From: JAAYDH01 sp964345825 | GTDB taxonomy: Bacteria > Bacillota_I > Bacilli_A > RFN20 > CAG-826 | Direction: 5' to 3' | NCBI GenBank assembly: GCA_964345825.1 | Contig: CAYFSI010000015.1 | Span: 1 to 23,646, forward strand | DNA: 23,646 nucleotides | Shown: positions 15,402 through 22,059 of the stretch, piece by piece | Numbering within the stretch: the stretch's first letter is position 1 | Layout of the letters: every line of letters begins with the position of its first letter | Position numbers and translations under genes: made by a program | The notes under the pieces: model-generated | Told to the model about the DNA's origin: nothing | Databases searched by the model: none | Seen by the model: only the letters and a program-made list of their open reading frames with translations

Positions 15402-16487
15402 TTAATTGAGTTTGAAATTATTGATGATAAGTGTTCGAATCGTTTTTAGCAATAATGATTTACTATGTAAAGAAAGTTTTCGATAAATATTGAAAGCGCA
15501 GGAGGTATTCTTCTTCAAATCGTTTAGCGTCTTAGCGGAGCACGATTTTACTGCGTTATTAAAGTCGATAACGAAATCTTTTCTTTTCTCGTAGCTCTGC
15601 TCATAAACCATCTGATTCAATACACTTATTGTCACTAGACTCCGGGAAGAGAATTCTTGTTTTTTTGCTTTTTGGAGATGTCCACCATCAGTCTTCCAAG
15701 TGTGAATATCATGACAAAATAGACCAGTCTTGTTACATGAGATAATCATCCGATTCTTAATTGGTTGTTCAAGCAAATTGCCGACTAGACAATCATAAGG
15801 AGCGATGAGAATGGTTTTCTCTTCTAGCTCTTTAAATTTTTCATAATCGAAAGTATGAGGGTAAAAGCCTGTTCCGTCATAGGAATAAATCTTTTGAATT
15901 CTACTTTTATAAATTTTTTTACAATATGTAGCAGCGTAGACACAGAGGTTACCACCCTTAGAATGACCCCCTAATATAAATGATGCTTTTGGGTATTTTT
16001 CCATCATTTTATTTAAATAATCATTAGCAAATAGTTGAGAAGGCATGTTTTCTTCAAGAAAGAGATTCAAATTTTCCATCCAACCCATCAATGAATCATC
16101 GGTTCCTCGAAAGCATAAAAACATTAAATTTTTGTCAATATGATAGCAAATAGCTGCGAATTGAATGTTTTTTGTCTCATTATTAATTTCTTCAAAGTCT
16201 GAAATAATGATGTCTTTGTAGCGAGTGGTGTTATGGATTTTTTCAGCAAGTCGAAGAGGCTTAGTGCCTAGAAATAAACCCTGACTTGTCTTTTTAAGAC
16301 TCGAGTTTGAGAGGAGATTTTTGAAAAATAAATCGAGAGGGATTGACTCAGGATTGGATAAACGGGAAAGGCTGGTTTGAAAGTCACAATAAAGAATATT
16401 AGAAAGAATCAAACCATCAGTCACATCGAATGGTTGGTCTTTAAATGAAACATCTCCGCAACCTGTTGCACAATCTAAAAGAGCCAT
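15402..16487 (-). CDS. DUF2974 (Mbeg1-like) alpha/beta hydrolase
   Basis: This 361-residue protein matches the Mbeg1-like group of lipase-class-3-related hydrolases. It has an N-terminal segment DVTDGLILSNILYCDF, then FLCFRGTDDSLMGWMENLNL (residues 123-142), then the nucleophile elbow GGHSKGGNLCVYAA with Ser176, then YSYDGTGFY. D232 (YDCLVGNLLEQP) and H263 (HDIHTW) are candidates for the rest of the triad. There is no signal peptide, so it should be intracellular. The natural substrate of the family is not established. AGGA lies 4 bases before the ATG. The C-terminal 80 residues are helical and basic. It is divergent from the MFS transporter. Confidence 0.8.
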   Translation of the reverse strand: MALLDCATGCGDVSFKDQPFDVTDGLILSNILYCDFQTSLSRLSNPESIPLDLFFKNLLSNSSLKKTSQGLFLGTKPLRLAEKIHNTTRYKDIIISDFEEINNETKNIQFAAICYHIDKNLMFLCFRGTDDSLMGWMENLNLFLEENMPSQLFANDYLNKMMEKYPKASFILGGHSKGGNLCVYAATYCKKIYKSRIQKIYSYDGTGFYPHTFDYEKFKELEEKTILIAPYDCLVGNLLEQPIKNRMIISCNKTGLFCHDIHTWKTDGGHLQKAKKQEFSSRSLVTISVLNQMVYEQSYEKRKDFVIDFNNAVKSCSAKTLNDLKKNTSCAFNIYRKLSLHSKSLLLKTIRTLIINNFKLN

Positions 16488-16504
16488 ATTTTCCTAACAT
16501 AATT

Positions 16505-16548
16505 ATTATAGATGTTAAAAAGGCCTTTATGGATAATGTTTTATTCAT
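16505..16548. promoter_or_regulatory. Divergent promoter region with two palindromes
   Basis: The 84-base gap between the hydrolase and the MFS gene holds TATAAT for the minus strand (16510-16505), a perfect 10-base palindrome AAAGGCCTTT (16519-16528), and an inverted repeat ATGGATAA/TTATTCAT with one mismatch (16529-16548). The repeats lie where a regulator could act on both genes; this is an inference. Confidence 0.3.
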
Positions 16549-16571
16549 AAAAGAGAGTAAAATAGATTTAA

Positions 16572-17273
16572 ATGGATAATTTAAGCAAAAAACAAAATGA
16601 GAAAAAAGCCCGCCTCAATAGTGCATTAGTGTTTATTATCCTATTAGCGATTGTCTCGATGTTTTCCGACATGACTCATGAAGGATCCAATTCCATTATC
16701 GGGGCATATCAGGCAATCATTGGAACTTCTCCATTTGCTATTTCGGTAGTAAGCGGTTTGGGAATGCTAATCGGGTTCACTCTTCGTCTCTTGACTGGTT
16801 ACATCGTCGATAAAACGAAAAAGTATTGGTTATTTACTATTCTTGGTTATGTCTTTGATTTAATATGGATTCCACTTTTGGCTCTTGTTCCAGAAAACGG
16901 GTGGCTACTAGCCTGCGCATTCATTTTGATGGAAAAAATGGGAAAAGCGATTAAAAAACCAGCAAAAAACGCTTTGGTAAGCTTTGCTGCCAAGAAAAAT
17001 GGAACGGGAAAATCTTTTGCTTTTAGTGAACTTTTGGATCAATTAGGGGCATTCATCGGGCCATTAATTCTCTCGGGTACTTATTTAGCCACCTCTTCGC
17101 TCAGTGAATACAATCGTTATCGAATTGGATTTTTGATTCTTGGTATCCCGGCTTTGATTTGCTTTATATTTTTGTTTACTGCCCGCATCAAATATCCTCA
17201 TCCCGAAACATTTGAAGAAAATATTCCTCAAAAAAAGAATCTGTTTTTAATAAACGTTTTGTACTTTTCTTGA
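16572..17273 (+). CDS. MFS transporter, N-terminal part (frame interrupted)
   Basis: This frame encodes the first six membrane helices of a major facilitator transporter. FSDMTHEGSNSIIGAY, GLGMLIGFTLRLLTGYIVDK (the loop 2-3 region) and GKAIKKPAKNALVSFA are hallmarks of one drug/sugar-type MFS subgroup. After residue 222 the frame runs into nonsense (NLFLINVLYFS) and stops with TGA at 17271-17273. Moving to the -1 frame at the A7 run (17230-17236) gives KKESVFNKRFVLFLIGSCLL and joins the second half without loss. The full protein would have about 417 residues, normal for the family. It is either a one-base deletion, a sequencing or assembly slip, or frameshift expression. The substrate is unknown. 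No strong Shine-Dalgarno was found. Confidence 0.8.
   Translation: MDNLSKKQNEKKARLNSALVFIILLAIVSMFSDMTHEGSNSIIGAYQAIIGTSPFAISVVSGLGMLIGFTLRLLTGYIVDKTKKYWLFTILGYVFDLIWIPLLALVPENGWLLACAFILMEKMGKAIKKPAKNALVSFAAKKNGTGKSFAFSELLDQLGAFIGPLILSGTYLATSSLSEYNRYRIGFLILGIPALICFIFLFTARIKYPHPETFEENIPQKKNLFLINVLYFS
17229..17237 (+). other. In-phase A-AAA-AAG heptamer at the MFS frame break
   Basis: The zero-frame codons are CAA AAA AAG, so the classic -1 slippery heptamer A AAA AAG lies in the correct phase. A slip here links the two MFS halves exactly. No strong downstream hairpin or upstream Shine-Dalgarno-like stimulator is visible, which favours a simple indel in the A run. Confidence 0.6.
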
Positions 17274-17824
17274 TTGGATCATGCCTTCTAGCCTTCGGAT
17301 TTGTCGATTTTCCTTTGTTTATCGCTCATGTCGACTCTTTGAATTTATTTAAAGTGGAATATTTGCCACTTATTTATTCTTTCGCAATGTTAATTGATGC
17401 GATAAGCGCTTTGGTTTTTGGTCTTATTTATGATAAAAAAGGTTTTCTTTCAATTGTCATTGCTACCCTTTTGACATCATCGTTTGCCTTTTTCTTTTTC
17501 TTTTTTAATCAGTACTGGTCAATTTTTCTCGGAGCGGGACTATGGGGAATCGGCATGGGGGCTCAAGAAAGCATTGTCTTAAGTGGCGTGACTGATTTAA
17601 CTAATAAAAATAACCGGGCTAAGGCATTTGGAATATTTGATATCCTATTTGGTACATTTTGGTTCCTCGGCTCCCTTGTTTATGGTCTTTTATATGAAGC
17701 CTCCCTCCTAGCTCTCTCACTTATCTCATTTTTGTCTATCTTATCTAGTTCCGGCTTGTTCATTTACATGCAAAAGAAAAAGCTAGGCATTGATTTAAAT
17801 AAAAAAGTTCCATTAGTTAAATAG
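17270..17824 (+). CDS. MFS transporter, C-terminal part (frame interrupted)
   Basis: This frame holds the last six helices of the transporter begun at 16572. AFGFVDFPLFIAHV, then LIDAISALVFGLIYDKKG (the second-half equivalent of the conserved loop), then GMGAQESIVLSGVTDLTNKNNRAKAFGIFD are typical of the C-terminal half. Coding in this frame already makes sense from about 17237, well before the nominal TTG at 17270, so the TTG is not a natural start. TTG and the upstream TGA overlap as TTGA, which would allow re-initiation, but no ribosome site supports it. The last residues (MQKKKLGIDLNKK) are cytoplasmic. No terminator follows before the convergent tRNA-Arg. Confidence 0.8.
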   Translation: MIGSCLLAFGFVDFPLFIAHVDSLNLFKVEYLPLIYSFAMLIDAISALVFGLIYDKKGFLSIVIATLLTSSFAFFFFFFNQYWSIFLGAGLWGIGMGAQESIVLSGVTDLTNKNNRAKAFGIFDILFGTFWFLGSLVYGLLYEASLLALSLISFLSILSSSGLFIYMQKKKLGIDLNKKVPLVK

Positions 17825-17841
17825 AACTATAAATATTTTAG

Positions 17842-17918
17842 TGGTACGCCAAGCAGGAATTGAACCCGCAACCCTCAGATTCGAAGTCTGATACTCTATC
17901 CAGTTGAGCTATTGGCGC
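17842..17918 (-). tRNA. tRNA-Arg (TCG anticodon)
   Basis: On the minus strand the acceptor GCGCCAA pairs with TTGGCGT. The anticodon stem is CAGAC/TCTG-like with loop CTTCGAA (anticodon TCG). The T arm GCGGGTTCAATTCCTGC is present, and CCA is encoded at 17844-17842. It reads CGN arginine codons. It converges on the MFS gene; no terminator was seen downstream. Confidence 0.96.
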
Positions 17919-17926
17919 ACGAAAAT

Positions 17927-17935
17927 ATCATATCA
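17927..17935 (-). promoter_or_regulatory. Extended -10 promoter of tRNA-Arg
   Basis: TGATATGAT (TGn plus TATGAT) on the minus strand lies 9 bases upstream of the tRNA 5' end. A TTGTGA is present but 21 bases from the -10. Confidence 0.4.
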
Positions 17936-18030
17936 CAAAGGATGTTTTTTTATTCACAAATTTTTACTTTTTTAAGTGCCTAATTTATATCTTAAAAAAT
18001 GAGTGAAGTAGATAAAAGAGAGTATTACTT

Positions 18031-18036
18031 TATAAT
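18031..18036 (+). promoter_or_regulatory. -10 box for the cysteine hydrolase gene
   Basis: TATAAT in a very AT-rich stretch, about 50 bases before the start codon. The -35 (GTAGAT) is poor. Confidence 0.35.
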
Positions 18037-18082
18037 ATAAAAATATTTATATATAGTGAATGTAGATTAAGGAAGAAACTTT

Positions 18083-18637
18083 ATGAAACCAAAATATGCG
18101 ATTCTTGTTGTTGATATGCTCAATGACTTTGTGACCGGAGCGTTGAAGTGTGAAAGAGGCCTCGCTATTGTTCCTCATACTAAGAAATTGCTTGAAGGTG
18201 CAAGAAAGAATCATGTCCCTGTCATCTTTTGTAATGATTCCCACCTTCCTAACATTGACCACGAACTAAAATTGTGGGGCAATCATGCAATCAAGGGAAC
18301 TGAAGGGGCCAAAATCATACCTGATTTAGGACCTAAGTCAATTGATTATATCGTTGAAAAACGCCGCTACAGCGGATTTTTCCATACCGATTTGGACTTG
18401 CTGTTAAAAGAATTAGGAGTCGATACTGTTATTCTAACTGGGCTTCACACCCATATGTGTGTCCGACACACAGCGGCAGATGCCTATCAATTAGGTTATA
18501 AAGTTATCGCTTGTTCTGACGCTACTGATTCATTTACAAAGGAAGATTATGATTCCGGTATCAAATATCTAAAAGAGGTATATGATGCCAATATATTCAC
18601 TTCCGAAGAACTAGTAAAAATCTTTGAAGGACAATAA
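18083..18637 (+). CDS. Isochorismatase/nicotinamidase-family cysteine hydrolase
   Basis: The 184-residue cytoplasmic enzyme has the family triad D11 (LVVDMLNDF), K93 (VEKRRYSGF) and C126 (HTHMCVRHTAADA), with a cis-peptide region just before the Cys. A metal site like that of nicotinamidase is suggested by D52 and H54 (CNDSHLP) and H68. The segment HAIKGTEGAKI resembles HCVQGTxGA of nicotinamidases. Deamidation of nicotinamide, the NAD salvage step, is therefore a reasonable but unproven guess; isochorismatase itself is less likely. AAGGAAG lies 7 bases before ATG. It is a single gene, with its own AT-rich promoter and a terminator shared with glnA. Confidence 0.88.
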   Translation: MKPKYAILVVDMLNDFVTGALKCERGLAIVPHTKKLLEGARKNHVPVIFCNDSHLPNIDHELKLWGNHAIKGTEGAKIIPDLGPKSIDYIVEKRRYSGFFHTDLDLLLKELGVDTVILTGLHTHMCVRHTAADAYQLGYKVIACSDATDSFTKEDYDSGIKYLKEVYDANIFTSEELVKIFEGQ

Positions 18638-18651
18638 GAGATTAGATATGA

Positions 18652-18680
18652 AAAACTCAGGACTGAACCTGAGTTTTTTT
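18652..18680. terminator. Bidirectional terminator, cysteine hydrolase/glnA
   Basis: AAAACTCAGG (18652-18661) pairs perfectly (10 bp) with CCTGAGTTTT (18668-18677) across a 6-base loop, with T runs on both sides. glnA ends at 18684, convergent. Confidence 0.9.
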
Positions 18681-18683
18681 ATT

Positions 18684-20024
18684 CTAGAAATATTGTTTTA
18701 ATTCATAGTCAGTAACAACTAATGAATATTTACTCCATTCAATGCTCTTACTAGCAATTAACTTTTCACTGACATGTTTGCCCAAAGCATCCTGGAGGAG
18801 AGCGTCTTTTTTGAAGTCCTCAAGAGCATCTTTCAAGCTTTCAGGAAGACGAGTAACTTTTAATTTATCAAGGTCATGATTAGTGAGGGAGAATAAGTTG
18901 TCTTGTACAGGAGCGATCACTTGGTCATCTTTGAGATTGAGAATTCCATCAAGTCCAGCAGCAAGAATGGCAGCTAAGGCTAAGTATGGATTAGCCATTG
19001 GATCAACAGAACGAATTTCTGTGCGAGTGCTTGGTCCATGGCTAGAAGGAATTCTAATCAGTGAAGAACGATTCGAATCACTCCAGCATGCGTAGATGGG
19101 AGCTTCATATCCGGATACTAAACGTTTATATGAATTAACAGTGGGATTAAGGACAAAGGTCAAAGGGCGAATATGTTTAATAATTCCAGTAATCCATTTT
19201 AAGCAGAGCATAGATAGTTTGCTTGGATCGGAAGCATCGGCGAAGAGGTTTTTGCCTTTTCCGTCGGCTAAGGAACAGTTTGTATGCATTCCACTACCAG
19301 CGATGCCTTCGACTGGTTTAGGCATAAAGGTAGCAAAATAACCATGTTTTCGAGCAATGACTTTAACAACTTGCTTAAAGGTTTGAACTCGATCACATGT
19401 TGTTAGAACATCATCATATTTAAAATTAATTTCATTTTGGCCAAAACCAGCTTCGTGATGGCCGGTCTGAACAACAAAACCAAGTTTCTCTAATTCCAAA
19501 GCGATATCCCTTCGAACGTATTCCGCTCCATCAAGAGGGGCAAGATCAAAATAGGAAGCACGATCGATAAAAGCGCTAATATCGGGTTTGCCATCAGGGC
19601 CAAGTTTGAAGAGATAGAATTCTGGTTCAAAACCGACATTGAAGGTTTCAATTCCCGCTTCCTTCATCTTTTGAATATTTTTCCTTAAAATAAAACGAGG
19701 ATCTCCAACAAAGGGTTCGCCTTTAGGAGTATAGACATCACAAATTAAACGCGCCACTTTTCCATATTGAATACCTTCAAATGTAAGAATCATCCAAGAA
19801 TTAAAATCTGGGCGAAGATACATATCAGCTTCTTTGATACGGACAAAACCTTCAATGGAGGATCCATCAAACATAATTTCCCCATTGAGAGCTTCGTTCA
19901 ATTTATTGGCCGGGATTTCAACAGCCTTAATCGTTCCCAATATGTCAGTGAATTGTAAACGAATATAGCGAACATCTTCTCTTTTAGCCATCTCAAGGAT
20001 GTCTTCGCGTGTGTAATTGTCCAT
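18684..20024 (-). CDS. glnA: Glutamine synthetase, type I-alpha
   Basis: This 446-residue enzyme makes glutamine from glutamate, ammonia and ATP, as a cytoplasmic dodecamer. Motifs are MFDGSSIEGF (residues 51-60), VGFEPEFYLF with E134 and E136, GHHEAGFGQNEINF with E198, GSGMHTNCSL with H247, and SLIRIPSSHGPSTRTEIRS with the ATP/glutamate-site arginines. Length and the absence of an adenylylation-loop insertion place it in the GSI-alpha class of low-GC Gram-positives. Arg62 (GFVRI) aligns with the residue that gives feedback inhibition by glutamine in Bacillus. AAGGGG lies about 8 bases before ATG. No glnR gene is adjacent and no clear TGTNA-N7-TNACA operator was found upstream. Confidence 0.98.
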   Translation of the reverse strand: MDNYTREDILEMAKREDVRYIRLQFTDILGTIKAVEIPANKLNEALNGEIMFDGSSIEGFVRIKEADMYLRPDFNSWMILTFEGIQYGKVARLICDVYTPKGEPFVGDPRFILRKNIQKMKEAGIETFNVGFEPEFYLFKLGPDGKPDISAFIDRASYFDLAPLDGAEYVRRDIALELEKLGFVVQTGHHEAGFGQNEINFKYDDVLTTCDRVQTFKQVVKVIARKHGYFATFMPKPVEGIAGSGMHTNCSLADGKGKNLFADASDPSKLSMLCLKWITGIIKHIRPLTFVLNPTVNSYKRLVSGYEAPIYACWSDSNRSSLIRIPSSHGPSTRTEIRSVDPMANPYLALAAILAAGLDGILNLKDDQVIAPVQDNLFSLTNHDLDKLKVTRLPESLKDALEDFKKDALLQDALGKHVSEKLIASKSIEWSKYSLVVTDYELKQYF

Positions 20025-20046
20025 ATTATGTCCCCTTATATGGAAA

Positions 20047-20075
20047 AGTTTAGAGCGAGAAGGACTTTAACGCAA
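20047..20075 (-). promoter_or_regulatory. glnA promoter
   Basis: TTGCGT (20075-20070) and TAAACT (20052-20047) on the minus strand are 17 bases apart, about 22 bases before the glnA start. Confidence 0.4.
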
Positions 20076-20186
20076 TAAAAAAGATAACTTTGACATGTTT
20101 AATGTTGAAATAATCAAATGTTTTTCGGTCTTATAAGAAGCAAATTTTTAAAAGCTTTATGGTTTCATATGATGGCATTTTTCTAT

Positions 20187-20192
20187 TATAAT
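20187..20192 (+). promoter_or_regulatory. -10 box of the flavodiiron protein gene
   Basis: TATAAT with TTCATA 17 bases upstream. Transcription would begin about 20199, after the in-frame ATG at 20118, which supports the start at 20211. Confidence 0.5.
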
Positions 20193-20210
20193 AATCACGG
20201 GAGAAATTTT

Positions 20211-21386
20211 ATGATCGTTAATATTAAAGAAAAATTGGTCATGTTTCACGAAACAGACTACAGCCAACCATTATTTGAAGGGGAAATTCCTCTTACTAAC
20301 GGTATGTCATACAACTCTTATCTTTTTTTAGATGAGAAGACTTGTTTGCTCGATACTTCCGCCCGCGAAGTAAAGGAGACATTTGTTAAAGAATTGAGTG
20401 ATACTCTCAATGGAAGAGACCTCGATTACATTGTTATTCATCATATAGAACCCGATCACACTGCTTCAATAAGAGATGTCTTGAAGAAGTACCCTCATGC
20501 CCAAATCTATATTTCGATGATGGGCTCCGTTTTCTTCAAAAACTTTTTCCCTGATTTAAGTGATCTAAAATTCAATATTATCAAAGAAGGGGACACTCTT
20601 CCTTTAGGAAGTCATACCATTCGATTTATTGCTGCTCCAATGGTTCATTGGCCTGAAGTCATGATGAGTTATGAAATAAATAGCCAAATCTTATTCTCCG
20701 CTGATGCCTTTGGCTCTTTTGTCACCTCTTCAAATCCTTATGAACGCAATTATATAGACAAAGTTTCATTGCTTAGCGAGTCGCGACGTTATTTCACCAA
20801 TATCATTTCGAAATACGCCCCAAGCGTTCTCAATCTCATTCAAAAAATTAAGCATCTCCCCATTAAGATGATTTTATCCTTACACGGTCTGGTTCACGAG
20901 CAAAACATCGCTACCCTATTTTCATGGTATGAGAAATGGTGTGCTCATATTCCCGAAGAAAATGGTGTTTTGATCCTATACTGCAGCATTTATGGCAACA
21001 CCAAAGAAGCCGCCCTGTATCTTGAAAAAGGTCTAAAAGCCAGAGGTATCAAAACCACGATACATACGCTCAATCTTGTCGATGTTAGCTACGCTCTATC
21101 AGATTCATTCATCTATTCAAAAATCATTTTACTCGCCCCAACTTTTAATGTCAGTCTTTACCCTAAGATGGAAATATACCTCCGAACATTAGTTGAACAT
21201 GGAGTACAAAATAAACATTTCTACTTAATTGAAAATGGTAGTTGGGCTCCTCAAGCTAAAGAATTGATGAAAAAATACCTCAACGAATTACAAAATTGCA
21301 CGATAGACCCACTATCTCTTACGATTAAGTCCGCTCTCAAAATAACAGATTATCCAATCCTCGAAGAAATAATTAAAAACGTATAA
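20211..21386 (+). CDS. Flavodiiron protein (A-type flavoprotein, FprA family)
   Basis: The 391-residue cytoplasmic protein reduces oxygen to water, or nitric oxide to nitrous oxide, at a non-heme diiron site. The N-terminal beta-lactamase-like domain has every iron ligand: H78, E80, D82 and H83 (HHIEPDHTAS), H146 (MVHWPEVMM), D165 (SADAFGSF) and H225 (LSLHGL). The C-terminal flavodoxin domain starts near 253 and binds FMN (LYCSIYGNTKEAA). No rubredoxin is fused, so an outside electron donor is needed. The start is 20211, as GGGAG precedes it by 7 bases and the TATAAT lies just upstream. It suggests an anaerobe protecting itself from oxygen. It is divergent from glnA and shares a terminator with the PII genes. 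Confidence 0.94.
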   Translation: MIVNIKEKLVMFHETDYSQPLFEGEIPLTNGMSYNSYLFLDEKTCLLDTSAREVKETFVKELSDTLNGRDLDYIVIHHIEPDHTASIRDVLKKYPHAQIYISMMGSVFFKNFFPDLSDLKFNIIKEGDTLPLGSHTIRFIAAPMVHWPEVMMSYEINSQILFSADAFGSFVTSSNPYERNYIDKVSLLSESRRYFTNIISKYAPSVLNLIQKIKHLPIKMILSLHGLVHEQNIATLFSWYEKWCAHIPEENGVLILYCSIYGNTKEAALYLEKGLKARGIKTTIHTLNLVDVSYALSDSFIYSKIILLAPTFNVSLYPKMEIYLRTLVEHGVQNKHFYLIENGSWAPQAKELMKKYLNELQNCTIDPLSLTIKSALKITDYPILEEIIKNV

Positions 21387-21420
21387 AAAAATGTCAGCCT
21401 TCAAAAGCTGACATTTTTTA
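21385..21420. terminator. Bidirectional terminator, flavodiiron gene/PII genes
   Basis: ATGTCAGC (21391-21398) pairs perfectly with GCTGACAT (21407-21414) across an 8-base loop, with A7 before and T6 after. The converging reading frames end at 21386 and 21425. Confidence 0.9.
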
Positions 21421-21424
21421 ATTA

Positions 21425-21742
21425 TTATTCTTTTTTCAAGCTTGTCATATGCTCGACTGGCATTGTGAAACAAATACCATTCACTGGGGTATTTTTTCCT
21501 AATGATTTGTCAATCGCTTCGATGGTGTTTTTTGCCACTTCTTGAGAGACAACACTGATGATGATTTCGCGTTCAGGCTCATAATGTATGCCTAAAAATG
21601 AAGAGTATTTAGCTCCCGATCCACGCGCAGAAAGAATGGTTGCTCCAGTTGCTCCACAGTTCTGTGCAACTTCAACTGCTTGGTCAGCAAATCCGGCGTT
21701 AACAATGATTAATAAAGCTTTCATGTCTTGATACTTTTCCAT
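21425..21742 (-). CDS. PII-like protein 1 (P-II family regulator)
   Basis: This 105-residue protein has the ferredoxin-like PII layout. The strand ALLIIVNAGFADQAVEVAQN comes first, then GATGATILSARGSG (residues 30-43), matching the GxTGxT segment before the T-loop. A short T-loop follows (AKYSSFLGIHYEPE), then IIISVVSQEVAKNTIEAI and the C-terminal signature GICFTMPVEHM. The T-loop is shorter than in GlnB/GlnK and has no uridylylation-type tyrosine context, so it is not a classical nitrogen regulator. AAGGAG lies 7 bases before ATG. It is the last gene of the DUF1538-PII-PII unit, 11 bases after the second PII gene. Binding a nucleotide and controlling the DUF1538 protein is inferred. Confidence 0.82.
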   Translation of the reverse strand: MEKYQDMKALLIIVNAGFADQAVEVAQNCGATGATILSARGSGAKYSSFLGIHYEPEREIIISVVSQEVAKNTIEAIDKSLGKNTPVNGICFTMPVEHMTSLKKE

Positions 21743-21753
21743 AATAAGTCTCC

Positions 21754-22059
21754 TTAGTGATAAATATTCTCAATTGGAATGGTGAAGGCAAAGCCTGTGT
21801 TGGCTTGGTTGAACTTAAACTTTTCTTCTAACAGCAATAAAATATCCTTTACCTGTGAAGCGCGAACGAAGGCGGTAATAATGACTTTCCTTGGTTCGGT
21901 CGAAAAAGGAAACAATGTGGCGAGTTTACTGCCATCGAGAGAGCCATGCCCGAACATAACATTCAAATAATTCGCGTTATTGTCATGCAATTCGCTGACT
22001 AATTTGTCTTTTTGTTCACGCGGAGCAATAACCATTAGATACACTACTTGATTATTCAT
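21754..22059 (-). CDS. PII-like protein 2 (diverged P-II family member)
   Basis: The 101-residue protein has the same fold as its neighbour but only distant sequence: VVYLMVIAPREQKDKLVSEL, then NYLNVMFGHGS with the Gly-rich turn (residues 37-43), then RKVIITAFVRASQVKDILLL, then the PII-like end NTGFAFTIPIENIYH. The N-terminal GxTGxT segment of PII-1 is not conserved (ANYLNVMFG), so ligand preference probably differs. Its ATG overlaps the DUF1538 stop as TAATG, with GAGGAG about 8 bases upstream: a strong sign of coupled translation. Two different PII-like subunits behind one membrane protein suggest a heteromeric or two-signal sensor, which is an inference. Confidence 0.72.
   Translation of the reverse strand: MNNQVVYLMVIAPREQKDKLVSELHDNNANYLNVMFGHGSLDGSKLATLFPFSTEPRKVIITAFVRASQVKDILLLLEEKFKFNQANTGFAFTIPIENIYH

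Noticed and set aside
17237..17300. A downstream pseudoknot or hairpin stimulating -1 frameshifting in the MFS gene
   Set aside because: Only the trivial AAACGTTT palindrome is present and no AGGAG lies 10-14 bases upstream, so programmed shifting is not well supported.
17842..17918. tRNA-Arg as an integration site for a mobile element
   Set aside because: No integrase, no repeated tRNA 3' end and no phage-type genes lie on either side.
20118..20210. N-terminal extension of the flavodiiron protein from the ATG at 20118
   Set aside because: The stretch contains the TATAAT promoter and lies upstream of a good ribosome site at 20211; the 31 extra residues match nothing in the family.
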